A stretch of 64,000 nt of DNA. Source: Sphagnum magellanicum. Lineage: Eukaryota; Streptophyta; Sphagnopsida; Sphagnales; Sphagnaceae. Below the pieces are notes generated by a model. It was given only the letters and a program-made list of their open reading frames with translations, searched no databases and had not been told where the DNA came from. Shown here piece by piece: positions 35,096-49,200 of the stretch. Numbering within the stretch: position 1 is the stretch's first letter; each line of letters begins with the position of its first letter. Made by a program: the position numbers and the translations under genes. The stretch is from NCBI GenBank assembly GCA_021904315.1, contig CM038920.1:10292001-10356000 (forward strand), given 5' to 3'.

Positions 35096-35710
35096 ACAAG
35101 TTGTTACAAACCCAAGTTTCTCGTGCCTCTTTGGAAAGTTGGTAGAGCTTTGAATTTATAGACTTGAAAAGATTGCTACCTATAGGTTGTTGTGTATTCA
35201 ATTTGTTGTGCATGGAAGAAGGGGGGTGGGGGGGGGTTATTGTCTACTTGGACGAGGAGTCTAACTTCCAAAGGACACTTGTCACTATTGAATCTATGCC
35301 AAAAAGCTTCGTAGAACATGCAAGCCAAAAAAAACTTCATTAGATTCTAGCTACTTTTTGGTTTATGGGTTTTTTTTTTTGCTAGATATTCAATGGATGA
35401 TGGTTAGCCCATTGAAAAGGGGCCACAATTAGATGGGTTCCAAGAGTCAACATTTGTGTGCAATTATTTGATGGAAAAGACAAGAAAATCATTTACAACT
35501 AGTTGTTGCCTTTTAGAGTGAAGAAGCCAAACAAAAGATATATTTGGGGAAGGAAGGAAACTGGCTTGTTGTTGTACAATATTATTCCATATTTCCTTGG
35601 TTGTACAATATTCGTGCTTTGCCAAATATTATGCTATGCATGTCCAGCTACAAGGACCCTCTTATTATTATTATTTGCCCATCAACTCATATGCCAATTT
35701 TTGGGCTATA

Positions 35711-36090
35711 GTAAACCAGCAACCCACCAGCACACCATCCATTGGATGTTTGCCTATTGTAACTCAGTTGTGGATGAACTTCAACTGAGTTAATATCTGG
35801 TTTCACCTTTGTACCCCATTTTGTAAGAAGTGAGTCCTATCATCATAGGTAGATAGGTAAGAAAATTGATAAGTAAATGAATAAGAAAATAGATTACCAC
35901 TAGGAAAGTAGATAGTTCATACCTAGTAGGCAAGGGCTGGTTTTACTACCTACCTAGGTTGATAGGTAGTAAAAGTAGCAACTGAGCTAACCAACATGGG
36001 TAGTTAGGGAACTGGAACCCAACAGAAAACTGTTTCCTGATCACTTACCATCCATCCATCCTTCGTGGTGCACTGGTGGGTGCTGGTTCC
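35711..36090 (+). mobile_element. Family A copy 5
   Basis: Left end AAACCAGCAACCCACCAG, right end GGTGCACTGGTGGGTGCTGG, close inverted repeats of each other. The interior carries TTGTGGATGAACTTCAACTG, GGTTTCACCTTTGTA and GGAACTGGAACCCAACAGA. This is one of the cleaner copies for building a consensus. Confidence 0.75.
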
Positions 36091-36094
36091 AAGC

Positions 36095-39000
36095 ACCCAC
36101 TCCATGATGGCCGGACAAAACACACAGAAACTAAGAGTCTGGTCACCAAATTGCCTAAGCTTGGTGTGTATTGCACCTTTTGGAGGGCACCTTACCTTAC
36201 CCTTGTTAATATTTCTGGCACAACAAACAAACAAACAAAAGGAGGCACCATGCCAACACTGCACAAGTATTGGTTAACCAGATTTACTCCACTTCGTCTC
36301 TTGCGTCACTACGAAGAGAACTTGGAGAATAGAATTTTCCTAGGGCATTTGGAGGGCACCATATGTCTATAAATATCTGTTCTAAAAAAGAGGAGGGATG
36401 TTATTCATTGGATACTACTTGTAGAGCTTTACTAAACTTTACATATACATACCCAAAAGCACAAAAGAAATTCATGCACAATAAAGTTATCCGTAAAGTC
36501 AGGCGATTAGGGGTCGAGAATGGCCAGTTTCGGCATAATAGGGCATCCAATGCGTACTTTGGAATGAAATTTTACAAAACGAAATAACTGTGACCCGAAC
36601 TACTTTTGGTGGTAAACTGAGTTTCATCCTCTCTTTCCTTTTCCCGAGCGCCTGCTACATATATTTTTACTGCTCCTACCTATACAACTACAATAATTAC
36701 TCTCGAACCTTGTGCATTAAATGCTGAGTTTCAACATTTCATATTGAAAATTTCATTACTTTGCAAATATCACTGAAAGAGAGAATCGGGGGTGAAAGAG
36801 AGGGTGACTTTAGGGATAAAGTTAATATATAGGACTCTCTCAGAAGAGGAAAGCTATGGGCATATGAACAAGTGCAATGGTAATGTCAGTGAAGGAAAAA
36901 AAATGAAAAATATGTCCCAAATTGATCCCAGTCCATTTTGGTGATACATACCCAAGTACATACTCATATATATGACCACCCTATATACCAGACCAACATT
37001 AGTCCATTCCTGTGTTGGGTGATTCTTTGATTTTGCTAATAACCACCGGTTCTAGGTATTTGGAAAAAAATCAGATTCGAAGAATCATCCACCAGTTTTG
37101 GGTATTTGAAAAAATCAGATTCAAATAACCAAAGAGTTTTGGGTATTGGAAAAACAAATTCAAAAGCCAAGAACTGCTAGTTCAAGTTAATGAAAGCCTT
37201 CAAAGAGTCGCCAAGTTTCCTGAAAGAACTATTAAGTTTTCTAAGTGGTTATTTGATGTTTTCAAAATTTTGGGAACCATGGTTATATATTGAAACTGGG
37301 GATTTGAATTTTTAGAACCAAGGTATTATATTAGAATTAGGTATTTATTTATTTGAAAACAACCAGTTATGAACCCTGAGAACCACCCTGATACCCAATT
37401 TGGTGCAGTTTCTTATATTCACCCAACATTGGTCCATTCTTGCAATATAGGAAGGAGTCTCAACGTAGTGCTGTCTTTATATAATAAACTTGGGCTTTGT
37501 GTTGTTGCACATTACCAATGATGATCAATTGATTACTGAAAAAATTAAATCGATTTCAATGTGGAAATTAAGTTTCATTTTGAATGAAAATATTGAATGA
37601 CATTGCATGCAAATTGAACTAAATTTGGATTGAAATGAAATTCTTAAATTGAATTCAAATACATTGAGTTGAATTGAATTCCAATTAAATTGAAAAGAAA
37701 TGGGATGCAAAGTAATGGAGAAAGTATTGAAAATTTGCAAACATGAGTATGATGTTGAAAAAAATAATATAAGACAATATAGATCGAAAAAGATATCTTT
37801 CCATGCCTCTTTACTAGGGAATGGGCTAAACATACTTCAATTTGGAATTGTTCAAGTGACAATGAGTTACAAATTATGGAATCTAAAGTTGTCCAATCTA
37901 AATTAGCTCCAATGAATCATCGTCATTGAATTTTTTTGAAAATAATGATGATCCATAACAAGATTTTGGCAAATGAAATATATAAAAACTTGAAACGTCC
38001 TTCTATAATTTTGGCTACCTATCTATTGGAACCTAATATAAAAATTTGATTTTATTATTATTTTCAAAGATTGGTGACTAAAACCCTAAAAACTCACTTT
38101 TTCACATTTTTTATTTCTTTGAATTCACTCAACAAGAAGGCTGAGAGGGACTTCCATGAAATTGAAACTCCTATGTAGTAGGGTTTGACCATTTCAGAAA
38201 ATGTCAATTTTTAAGGATTGAGATTGGGAAGCTTGGGATGCCACCCTTGTTTTTGTACCATCAAACCACATGAAGGCATGAAAAGACACATTGCCCTTCA
38301 AAGTGCACTACTTGAGCCTCAACTTTAAGACTCAACCCTAACCATAGTAGTGAAGAGTTTGAACTCTAAACTTAAAGAGAATCCTTGAGTTGTGTCCCAA
38401 AATCCAATCAAGATAACATTTCTCAATTCCAATACTTTGATAAAAGTTGTATATTGAATTACAGTTTCATTTGATCCAAGGAAGTGTTTTCTTTTGAACC
38501 CTAAACCCTAGTGACACACACAAAAAAAGGGGGAGGCTACAAATCTTACAAAGGTTCTTTTTGGGAAATAATGGCACAAAGTCACCATATTTAGAGCGGA
38601 AAGACAAAAATGGAAGTCATCGAATCTCTCTAGAGCATAGCTTCTAGGATGTAAATAGAATATAGTAAAGTTCCAAAAAATTCTACTTCGCTCTATGATG
38701 TGTAGCCAAATTTGGCTAAATCCTCTTCCAAAAGATTGTCAGTCCATCTACCTCACAAATTTGAAAAAAACAACCTTGGATTAATCTTGTGGAGAGAAAT
38801 GAAGGTTTCTTTGTCAAATTTTTTATTTAAAAAACTGGAAATTTTCCCCCAAAAAACTAGCTAAATTAATTGAATTTGCACTAGAAAGGGAAAAAAAATC
38901 AAAAAGTTTTTTTTCCCTTTTATGGGTCAAAAAAACAACAAAACATTATTATGGGCAATGACCAATGAATTTTATGTAATGTGTAGGCATTAAATTGAAA

Positions 39001-39560
39001 GTACAAAAAAACCAAGACTATCCACTATCAAGGTTTAAATGCATTGAACATTCAAAAACATTTTTTATTTGTGTCAAATTTTGAGCATGTAAACTTTGTA
39101 ATTAATGAAAAATATTTCAAAAAAGTTATGACAATCCAAACTATTATGCTTCATTTGTGATCTTTCAAACATACAAAAATATAATTTTAAGGATTGTCCA
39201 TTCAGTTGGGTGATTCCTTTGACTATGTTTTTACCCCATTACATTTACAAAATAATTTATTTGGTAGATTTTTTATTTTATTAGATAGTCACATACTTAT
39301 TGATTAAAATGGTCGTGATTTTTTTAATTTGGATGATTAAAACATGTTGTTAAATGTTTTAAAATACGGTTCATGAACTATGTCCCATGACACAATTTTA
39401 TAAAAAGGATTCAATAGGATTAGCAATATTTGTTTAAATTGCTCCATATTTAAACCACAAATAAAATAAATTATGTTCTATATGATGGCACAAATATTTA
39501 GTATGATCAATCACCAAATTTTGTGGAATTGATGTTAGAACTTTGGATTTTTTCATAAAA
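36095..39560. other. AT-rich non-coding stretch
   Basis: No supported gene. Holds the family F copy at 37.9 kb and a telomere-like motif at 38497. Near 37.0-37.2 kb the phrase GGGTATTTGAAAAAATCAGA and variants recur three times at spacings of about 60-80 bp. Confidence 0.5.
37895..38170 (+). repeat. Dispersed repeat family F, copy 3
   Basis: Contains GAAACGTCCTTCTATAATTT and TTGGCTACCTATC in the same order as the copies at 8.1 and 15.0 kb. A further TGTAGCCAAATTTGGCTAAA lies near 38700. Confidence 0.3.
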
Positions 39561-39562
39561 TC

Positions 39563-40382
39563 TGTCGCAACCCTACTTCGAGAGAGTGTGAGGATGAAAC
39601 TCACACTCCCAAAATTGGGACTTGGGAGTCTTCCAGGACTCCCAAAACTTCAGACTTCAATTGCAGGGGTTTAAACACCTTGCATTGGGGTGTTCCTTGT
39701 ATATTTGGAAAACTAGTGAAGTGTAGATGTCAAAAATGGGCTCGCATGGGCCATTTGGACATCAACAGCACAAGTTATGGCAAAAAGAAAGGTCGGGAGT
39801 CAAATTGGTAGTTTGACTCCCAATCACTAAAAGTCAGGAATCGACTTGACCCCGGTGTGTGCAGGTAGAGTGTGATACAATGTTGGAAAGCTCTTGAGGA
39901 AAGCTACAAGTTTGCTTCAGACCTCATCCCAATCGAAGGTCTAAGCAAAGAGTTATGACCACGCAAAGTCCCGGGAATCCAAACCAGGACAATTTCGAGA
40001 TTCCTCCTTGGGAGTCCCGAAACAAAAAACCATTCAGATGTGGGTGTCACGGAGAGGCACAGAGTATATTATATGGGAGAAGGTGATGGCTTCCCTCGAA
40101 TCCAGGCCATGGTGAGTCATGTGAGTCCAAAATTGCCCGTGGCTTGTCCTAGCACCAAAGGTGCTCCAGAAAGTGAACTAACCAACTTGTTGGTTGGTTT
40201 GATGCAGGTTTGAGTAAGTAAGTAAAGCTTGTCAATCTTCCTAGTCCCATCTTGGAGCTTCAACACGCCCCTTTACCCCTTCTAGTGTTGAAAGCTGGGA
40301 ACGTGCCCTGAGTTCTTCACAATTCCACTATTAAATAAGTTAGACCCAACTTGGGTCTAACTAGGAACTTGGGAGCGCGTCA
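39563..40382 (+). repeat. Solo LTR of the chromovirus family
   Basis: Begins TGTCGCAACCCTA and ends CTTGGGAGCGCGTCA, the same end as the chromovirus LTR at 63.8 kb. It is flanked by near-identical 5-bp sequences, AAATC on the left and AAATG on the right, consistent with an old target-site duplication. A TATA-like stretch (TATATTATA) is near 40070. No primer-binding site follows, so no internal region is attached. It is markedly diverged from the other solo copy, so it is an old fossil. Confidence 0.8.
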
Positions 40383-40833
40383 AAATGGATGCATTAATAA
40401 AGAAAATCCAATTTTACATTCTAAAGGTTTGAGAAGAAGTATAGGAGACATGGGTGAAAAAATTGGAACATTATTTTATGTTTTTAATAAGGTTTTGGCA
40501 TTCCAAGTGAAATTATGTCATTCTGGATGTCTAAGTATTCCTTTTTGGTTTATATTTGAATAGGACATTCAAAAAAAATTCAATTGATTTGAATCATTCA
40601 TTATAACATTTATTAATTGAAGCCTAAACACACATATCCCCTTTCATTGTTTAACATTTAAAAACATTCATTTTGTTAAGTCCTCGGTTTAGGACTCAAG
40701 ACATAGGATAAATGGGTGTTATGGTTCTCATTGTGATACCTCAATTATGAATGCACCCACTAGGTGTCACTTAGGTTTATCCATTATGTTTAATGATGTG
40801 AAATAGAAAACATGACAAAAGTTGAACACCTTT

Positions 40834-40905
40834 GATGGTGTGGTCCATTGGTGAGGACTTGGTTTCTCGTTGTAAATGTTTGAGGTTCAATTCTTTATAT
40901 TTGCA
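40834..40905 (+). repeat. Possible tRNA-derived SINE head or tRNA pseudogene
   Basis: An A box TGGTCCATTGG (40841-40851) and a B box GGTTCAATTC (40884-40893) are spaced 43 bases apart, as in tRNA genes. The T-arm bases around the B box can pair with two G-T pairs, but the acceptor ends do not pair, so this is not an intact tRNA. A SINE body and poly-A tail are not obvious. Confidence 0.35.
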
Positions 40906-43900
40906 ACCTATGTGCATACTTGTAAAGGTAAGGTAAGGTAGGTGGGTTAAATTAAAATAGTTTGGCGAGGTTCAATTAAGTTAGATTAGGTAGCCTAGGC
41001 TAAAATAGGCTAAGGTAACACCTATTAGACCTAAATGCCTTTTTTCAACCTATCTAGACCCATTTACTACCTACCTACCTACCTATTAATTTTTTAAATA
41101 ATAATTTGAAAAGTGATTTTAATTTAGGTACAAATTTCAGTTAGTCAAAAAACAAAGTTGGTTCATTATCTATAAGTTAAATAGTCAATTACTATGTTAG
41201 TCAAAATGACAAGGTCCAAATTGATTACCGAGTCAAACTAGTGTGTCCAAATTCAACTTGCCCAAATTGACAACGTGGTTTGTTTACTAAAAAACCTAAT
41301 AAAAAAACCATGAATTATAGTAATGTTTTAGGAATTGAAAAGTTCATTGAAAAAATGGTATTGAAATTGATATTTTAAACCATTACTGGTCATTCTTGAA
41401 AATTATTTGCAACCTACTAGAGCTATAAATTAAAGTATCTAGGCCTTTACAACCCTCAAGTGGGGCACAAAAGTTCAAATTGCTTGTCACTCAATTTCAT
41501 ATGTTTATTAACATTCTACTTCATACCATATTAGAATGCATGATTTTAAATTAGAGTTTGTGACATCTGAACAATAACACACGTGAGCATTCATGGATAT
41601 TCCTTGGTGAGTCAAATTTAACAAAGTTTATTCACAATTTTCAGAACTAAGGTGTGGAAGATATTGATTTTTGAATGAATATTGTTGTTAGAAATTCAAA
41701 CAAATTGCAAAAATTGAATTTGGAAGGAAAAATCAGTTGAACCCTCAATGTGTTCATACTTGGTCAATAGCATAGGCTACATTAATAAAAATAAAGTGAA
41801 AGAACCACCCAAAAACCCATAGTTCTTTCATGAACATCACATATTCTTTGAGTTTTTGAAATAATTGGAACTAGAGGTTATTCTTTAATTCTGATTTTTT
41901 TCCCCCAAAAAATCATAACCAACAATTCCTCCATTTAACCATAACTAAAGTTTATTAGCAAAATCAAATACTCACACAACATTGGTTACATAGTTTCACA
42001 AATGTTAGTATAGTCAACAAAAAGGTAACATGCATTGGAATGGAAACCTTTTGAGGATTACAAGTACACACCATGAGACCAATAGGTTGAGTGGAGGTAT
42101 CGAAAATTCCAAAAGGGTCCAAAAACAAACCCTTCTTGTGTGTGAAAATCATCAAAAATAATTTCTCTTGAGCGAAAATGTCCACAAACCCCTTCTCTTG
42201 TGTAAAAAACATGAAGGTTGTATGACAACATGATATAGTCTTTCTCAATACACACTAAGCAAAATTTGATGTTTTTTTTTTCGTGAAGAAAATTTCTTGA
42301 TGCCTTGCCCATAGGGTATCACAATATGAAAAGCCTAAAGGGCTTGGGCTTTTTTAAATTTTAAGTAAAAGTAAGCCATGTGCATATGGACATAGATTAA
42401 TTTTCTTTTCAAATATAGAAATACACAACATTTTTGGAAAAGTAAAATGTTCAAGAGACAAGGACCTTGAGATGTGCATGACAAGTAAAATCAAAGTTCA
42501 CATTAGTTTCCTTGCACAAACACATTCAAGAAGTTAGGTGTGGGATTATCATTACAAATATTGTGCCAAAGCTAGCAAGACAAGAAAGGGCATAAAATTG
42601 TTTCACCAAAAATATGTTCTAAATTATAAGCTCTAATCAAACGAACTATCAACAAAAGCCTATGCTAAATAATGATTACATAATCACAACTAATGTAGCT
42701 TAGAAGTTGGATGGTCAAGAGGCATCAAAAATCAATTGTTGGAGTCGGTTTGTTGCATGCATGCACCATAATCACCTTCTTGATGTAAAATGTTGATGAT
42801 TGGCACATTAAGTTCAACTATGGGCATAAAGTGCATTTTCCAATTGAGATAAACACTTTCTTTTCCTTGGCCTCCCAAACATAAACAAGCATTCAATTAT
42901 ATGCAATTGTACAACCCATTTGACAAATGTCATGTATGACACCACAAACAACATTGATACAAGTGACACAACATGCCCAACAAATTAAACTTCATTTTGT
43001 TTTATTTACACTCAAGCTTAAACATAGAAATAAACACACCCTTGACTTTGTTGGCTTTTTACACACAAAAGCTTCAAGAATATAAAACACAAAAGATCGG
43101 GGATTCACAAAACTTTCAAGTTTTAGCCCCTTAACCCCCAACTTGAAGTTCAAAACTAACCACAAAAAAAACATAACCACTCCCATAACTTTAATTTAAC
43201 CCCCTTGACTTTATTGTTATTTAGATACTCATGTTGCAAAATAGAAAAAACAAATTGACCAATTCAAGACCCCCTTGATTTTTTTGTTCTTTAAATATTC
43301 ATGCTATAAAGCTAGGAAATAAAAAAGACAAACTAACCAAATCAAGACACCATGGAAACAACAACATACAAATGGAAATCAATATGTACAAATGCTTTAA
43401 TACTAGCAAAGTATCACACCTCACTGGTGAAGTTATAGCACATGAACAAAACAAAAGAGGAGCGCATATCAATCAAAAACATATGTAAAGTTCCAAAAAA
43501 CCCATTTCATCATAGAGGCATTCTAAAATTTGTTGTTAGTTTCCTAGGAACCCCAAATACACAAAACACAGTTTTTTTTAACAAACAACTAGTTAATTGA
43601 CTTAACAAATCTAAAGTAAGGCAAGTGCATTAAAAAAAAAAAAAACAAAGTTCAACTTGAAACAAAAAAATGTCACTTTAACAAACAACCAAAGTAAAAT
43701 TATTTTCACTTCATATGAGTTTTATGTAACTATTTGCATCAAAATTTTCTACAGTTTGCAATCTTCAACACTAAATTAATCCTCTTTAAACAAACCAAAT
43801 TTAACAAATATTTCTTCATTTTTTTCAAGCAATTTTTTTTCAACATCCAAGTTTTTTTCCATCAACTTGGCCCCTAAACCAACCACACACCCTAATTTGG

Positions 43901-45289
43901 TGTCATTTAACCAATTTTTCATGATTTGGATTAGTTTGTTCAAATTCTCAATTCCAAGATGACAATGATTTAAACCTATGATAATCCCAACCATGTTATT
44001 TAAGACCCTTTTCATTTCAATATGTGAACCCACAATCCCCATCAATTGATTTGTAAGAAAACCAATATTTGGGAATTAATGTTTGTGTTCCACCCACCAA
44101 CTCAAAGGATTGAAAGCTTCATTTGGCATTACAATCTATTTATGGAATGATAACTCAACTTTGAAAAGCCCCATGGTAGCTTGCTCTATTGAAACCAAAA
44201 CTTCAAATACACCCAATTTTGGTAAATGGTAACACATTTCACTAAGGTGCTTTGTTGAACTCATCTTGAAATTACCATTCACATTTTCAATTACCTTAAA
44301 AAAACAACTAATTTACATTTTTTTATGAGCAACCTAGGGAGGAGTTGTTTTTGTTAAGCTTTACTGATAAAGATTTCCAAAGTGACCTACATAAAAAAAA
44401 ATTCACATTTGGGTATTTATTCAATATTGAAGGTAGACTTACTGCATGGCATAACAAACTATAAGATGAGGTGGCACAACATAATTTAGAGGTGGAGTAT
44501 TGTGCTTATAATGAAAAAACAAAAGAAACATTTTGGATGCATGTGAAATATATTTGAGGATATTAGTATGCCCTTCATGAAACCTCTCATCGTGTATTGC
44601 AACAATTAGAATTGCCAAGAGTCCCATTCAAAATCCCCAACAAAACATGTTGAATGTGAAGGTATCTTTATATAACACCATATCAAGCAACGAAGTAGTG
44701 GACTTTAGGGGAATCTCATTGTGTGTTGAGTCCTATCCATGCAATTCATCCAAGTTCAATATTATAAAACTATCTAATAAAAATTCCTAATTGTCTACAA
44801 GTCATTCCCAAAAGATTTAAAACTTCCAAAAAATTAGACATGTAGATAAGAAAAAGAAGACAATAGATTCCCAAAGAGAAACCATTTTTGTTATATTTAT
44901 CCTACCTATGATCACATTCATAATCTCATGTGACTCATGTTTACAACTTCATTTTCGATGATGTGAAAAGTAATACATCAAAGTTGTTGCATTTTTGGGG
45001 TTAACAAGTTCAAAGGTGAATTTTGGAAGCAAAAATAGGTTTTAGTCCTATTATTTTATGATGGTGAACAAACTTGATAATGATTTATTAGACCTAATTA
45101 ATTAAGTGTCACTATGTATAATTTAGTAGATTAATAGCTTGTGTTAGTTTTACATATTTTTCATTGAATGTATTTTTGCCCACTTGTGTGATGGACCAAA
45201 CAAAGAAAAATGGGTTTTCTACAATGATATTTATATATTCGTGAACAAATTAAGTTGGGAAATTAAATAGCTTATTTAATGAAAATTGA
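40906..45289. other. AT-rich DNA between the two solo LTRs
   Basis: Short frames only. At 41.0-41.1 kb there are (GGTA)/(TACC) runs like those in family A elements. No gag or pol motif was seen, so this is not the inside of an LTR element bounded by the two solo LTRs. Confidence 0.5.
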
Positions 45290-45294
45290 TAATT

Positions 45295-46201
45295 TGTCGC
45301 AACCCTAGCTTTGGGCTCACGACCAAAGTAAGGGCTTGCAAAGGTGCAGGCTAAGAGAGAGCCTAAGAGTCACATTTCATGTTCTTGAGAGTGTAAGAGA
45401 GTGTGAAGGAATGAACCCCCACACTCCCAAATGAACTCCCACTTTGGGAATTGGAGTCCCAATGGATTTTTGAATTTTTCGAAGGCAATTGCAGGGGCCA
45501 AAATTCATTGAATTAAAAAGTTCCTTATATCATTGGAAAGCTCTTGGAACATAAATGTCTAAAATGGGCTTGTATGACCCATTTGAGTACTTAAATCCCA
45601 AGTTATGGCCAAAAGAAAGGTCAAGAATCAAATTGCCAATTTGACTCTTGACCATTAAAAGTCAAGAATCGCCTAGATTTCCTTGCTTGCAGGTGGCATG
45701 CGACATACCGTTGGAAAGATCTCAACAAGGGCTACAACTTTGCTTTAAACCTCATTTTAATCAGAGGCCTGAAAAAAAAAGTTATGGGCCTCCAAAGTCG
45801 CAAAAATCCCAATTTTGGGAATTTTAGGACTCCCATTTAGGAGTCCCGAGACAAAAATGACATTTGGGTGTTGGTCCTATGGCCAGGCATAAAGTATACT
45901 ATAAAGGGGAAGGTGATGGCTTCCCCCAAGTTTGGGTCGTGGTGAATATTGTGAGTCCGTGTTTGTTTGTGGCTCGTCTATGCTCCAACTATGCACTAAC
46001 TAACTTGTTATTTGGTTTGTGCAGGTCCATGTGAGTAATTGAATTGCTTGTCACTCTTCTTGGTCCCCATCCTAGAGCTCCAACATGCCCCTCTACCCCC
46101 AAGGTGCTGCAAACCAAAGAATGTGCCCCAACTCCTTATCTTTCCAATGTTTCACATTTAGATTCATAGTTGAATCTATCAAGGAGTTTGGAGGTGCATC
46201 A
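45295..46201 (+). repeat. Second solo LTR of the same family, with exact TSD
   Basis: Begins TGTCGCAACCCTA like the copy at 39563 and ends GGAGGTGCATCA, aligning with the other copy's end. It is flanked on both sides by TAATT (45290-45294 and 46202-46206), a perfect 5-bp target-site duplication, which shows that it inserted on its own. Internal blocks shared with the other copy include AAGTTATGGC and GTGATGGCTTCCC. It is an old fossil by the divergence between copies. Confidence 0.85.
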
Positions 46202-46206
46202 TAATT

Positions 46207-49200
46207 GGTTTTTGATAATATTAATGGGTGGATTATTTTGGATAAAGGTGATTCAATGACATACACACATAAGATGTATGTGATTGTTTTTTACATTATC
46301 GACAATGTAGTTATCAAAAAATTGATACTAAATGAACAACACATCAAATATTATTAACTTATATATGGGGCCTTAATACACATGTTGTCCCTCTTGGGGA
46401 CCTTGCGAAGTGGATTTTTTTCCATTTTTTTCCAAATAATGTGAAATATATATGGTGGAATTTATTGAAAAAAATAAAATTTATGATTAATTAAATGCAA
46501 ATAAAATGTTTTAAACATTTTCACTGTAGGTAAAAAAATTCACTTTAAATATTAGTTTAGTTTAATGATAAATACCATCATGGATTCAATTTTAAACCTT
46601 TAAAAGTACAACTTCAAAATTGATGTACCATTTATTGTTCTACACCTAGGTTAATTGAAAATTTCAACAAATTCAAAATAGTGAATTCATTTACTAAAGT
46701 TGAAGATTTACCCACCATACATGTCATATTTTTAAGGAACTAGGGGCTTCTATGCCATCATACTACTCATATTAATATGAAGGTGTTATGATGTATTTAG
46801 TGGATATGTTTTTAAAATTGGATTACGCAAATATATATAGAATATTTTTAAAATATTCCCAATTTTAATTTAAATTTTTAAAAAAATCCATTACTTCAAA
46901 GGACATAAAAAGTGTTTGTTCCATTAAAAGGTTTATTCAAGTGATAAAAGGTTTATCACTTGAATACAAAAAGTTAGAGCTAGAATCGCAAATTCAAATT
47001 TTGTCAATGTTATTCCAAGTGTTAAAAGGTGGTTGACCCTATTCCAAGCCTTTTTATAAGGGTGAACAAAAAATAAAATATGATCCAAGCATTACTTGGC
47101 CAAAGATAATAAGGTAATTAGGTTTCATACCTAATTTTTAACAATGTATTATTTGTTAATGAATATTTGCTTTAAAAATGTACCAATATTTGGACAATCA
47201 AATTTACATTCCACAAGTGTATTAATGTATTACCATACATTAATAAGTTTGATCCTTTTATTCAATGGATAAATATGTCTAATAAGTTATTTCATGGATT
47301 TAAACATTGCAAAATATGTTCTAAAAGTAAAATTTATTATGTTCCAAAATATCATGGTGTAAAATTTATGCATCCTATTTGAAGCTAACTCCCCAATATT
47401 ATTTACATCATTTATGTAAGTTGATATAATACATTTTAATAGTTTCTACGTACTCCTTGTGGCAAGATATATTTTTAAAATAGTTATTGATGGTATTCCA
47501 AATATTATTTTTCAAATAAGTTTCCAATTTTTATGGAAATTAATGAATAAAAACACTTTTTTTGTAATTAAAACCTTCAAAAAAAATTATTTATGAATTT
47601 TATAATTTGAAAACATAAATATATATTCATTTCATACATTTTATGAATTAGTTTATCATAAATATACTCTACCACTTTTATCATGACATTGTATGGTGCC
47701 ATTTATTCTTGAATTTAAATTTTGTATACACTTGATGTTCAAATGAAATTCAAAACATTGGCATCTTCATGTAATTGTCATGATCATTTGTCATTAGCAT
47801 GATAGTCTCAAACCTCAAAATATGAAAAACATGAATGTTACTATGTTTCACTACACATCATCTTTGAATTCACATGGTTTTTACAAATGCAACACATATA
47901 ATTGAAACATCCAAACCAATTAACACAATGTAAACAAAGAATTGGAAAATTATGAAAGCAAGGACAAACCAAAAAACACAAATTTATTAAACACTTACAC
48001 CATTCCAAGATGTTGACACCATCTCATCCTAATTGGTGTGGAGTTTAACCTTGGATGGTTCTAATAATAAAAGAAATGGACAAACTTAATAAAATAAAAT
48101 ACTACCATACAACATTGAATGCAACTATATGGTTACCAAATTTTTGTCAAGTAAGGTCAATTTTTATATTAGAGCAAGTTTTAAAAACTTGGCAAACCAT
48201 AAGCTTGAGGAAGTTACTCTTTGTATATCTTATGAAACATGTGAGATAAAAGGGTATTTATTAATGCTACAAGTAATATAATATTTTATTAAAGTTGAGA
48301 ACATTCTAAGTACATTTTAAATGTATTATCATGATCAATTCTTGATAGCTTATTTACATTGAAGTGAATTATAAATTTTACATTTTTTCATTAAATTGTA
48401 TTGTATATTTTTTTGCATTCCCTTTGGGAAAAAAAGGAATTAAATTCCCTTAGCATGTGATGTCTACAGTATGACTCAACAATTTTTTATGGGATCAAAG
48501 TTCACATAAATATTTGGGTATAATATTCCAATGTCCAAGTTTTTCTTTTCTATTCCAAAAAGTTAATTCCAATTAAATCCTTTCATGATTGAATCCATCA
48601 AGCATCTTTGTAAATGAATGCATTCCTCGTTAGATACATAAAATTCTCAAAAGTTCTCTAAAGTCTATGTTAAAGCAACCGTCACTTTACATTTATCAAT
48701 AACAATCTTTATAGAATTACATATAACCATTATGCTTGTTATATATATTTTCTTAAATTTATTTATTTCATTATGATTGAAATTAAGAAAAACATAGTTC
48801 AAACCCAAGAAAAATAAAATAAAATATATGATCATATATACACACAATTGTAAATGCAATTTTAAGTAACATATTATTTCCTATATTCTCTACATCAAGC
48901 TTGTTGAATGAAAGCATCTTTGGGTGGTACCACTAGGAATGTCACACCTTGATTTTTCTAGACCCATTGAACTTTGAAAAATCATAAGAAACACTTGAAT
49001 AAATATTTTCATAAAACTTTTTTAATGAGTACATTTATTAGGTTCTATAGATTTTTTAATTTCAATAATATCAAAAATATTGTGTATGTTGATGTTCCTA
49101 ATCATTGCATTTTTTAAAAGTTTAAGGAATGTCAGGTTGGTTTTTTTCCTTGAACTTTTTGGTTAAGAACACAAATTTGAAACATGATTTGAGAATTTTC

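Noticed and set aside
34448-35153. Overlapping plus-strand frames of 146 and 131 codons
   Set aside because: The second is mostly the 45-bp minisatellite, open because its unit is a multiple of three. The first has no recognisable motif.
39563-46201. The two solo LTRs as the ends of one retrotransposon
   Set aside because: They are strongly diverged, the right one has its own perfect TAATT duplication, no primer-binding site follows the left one, and no gag or pol motif lies between.
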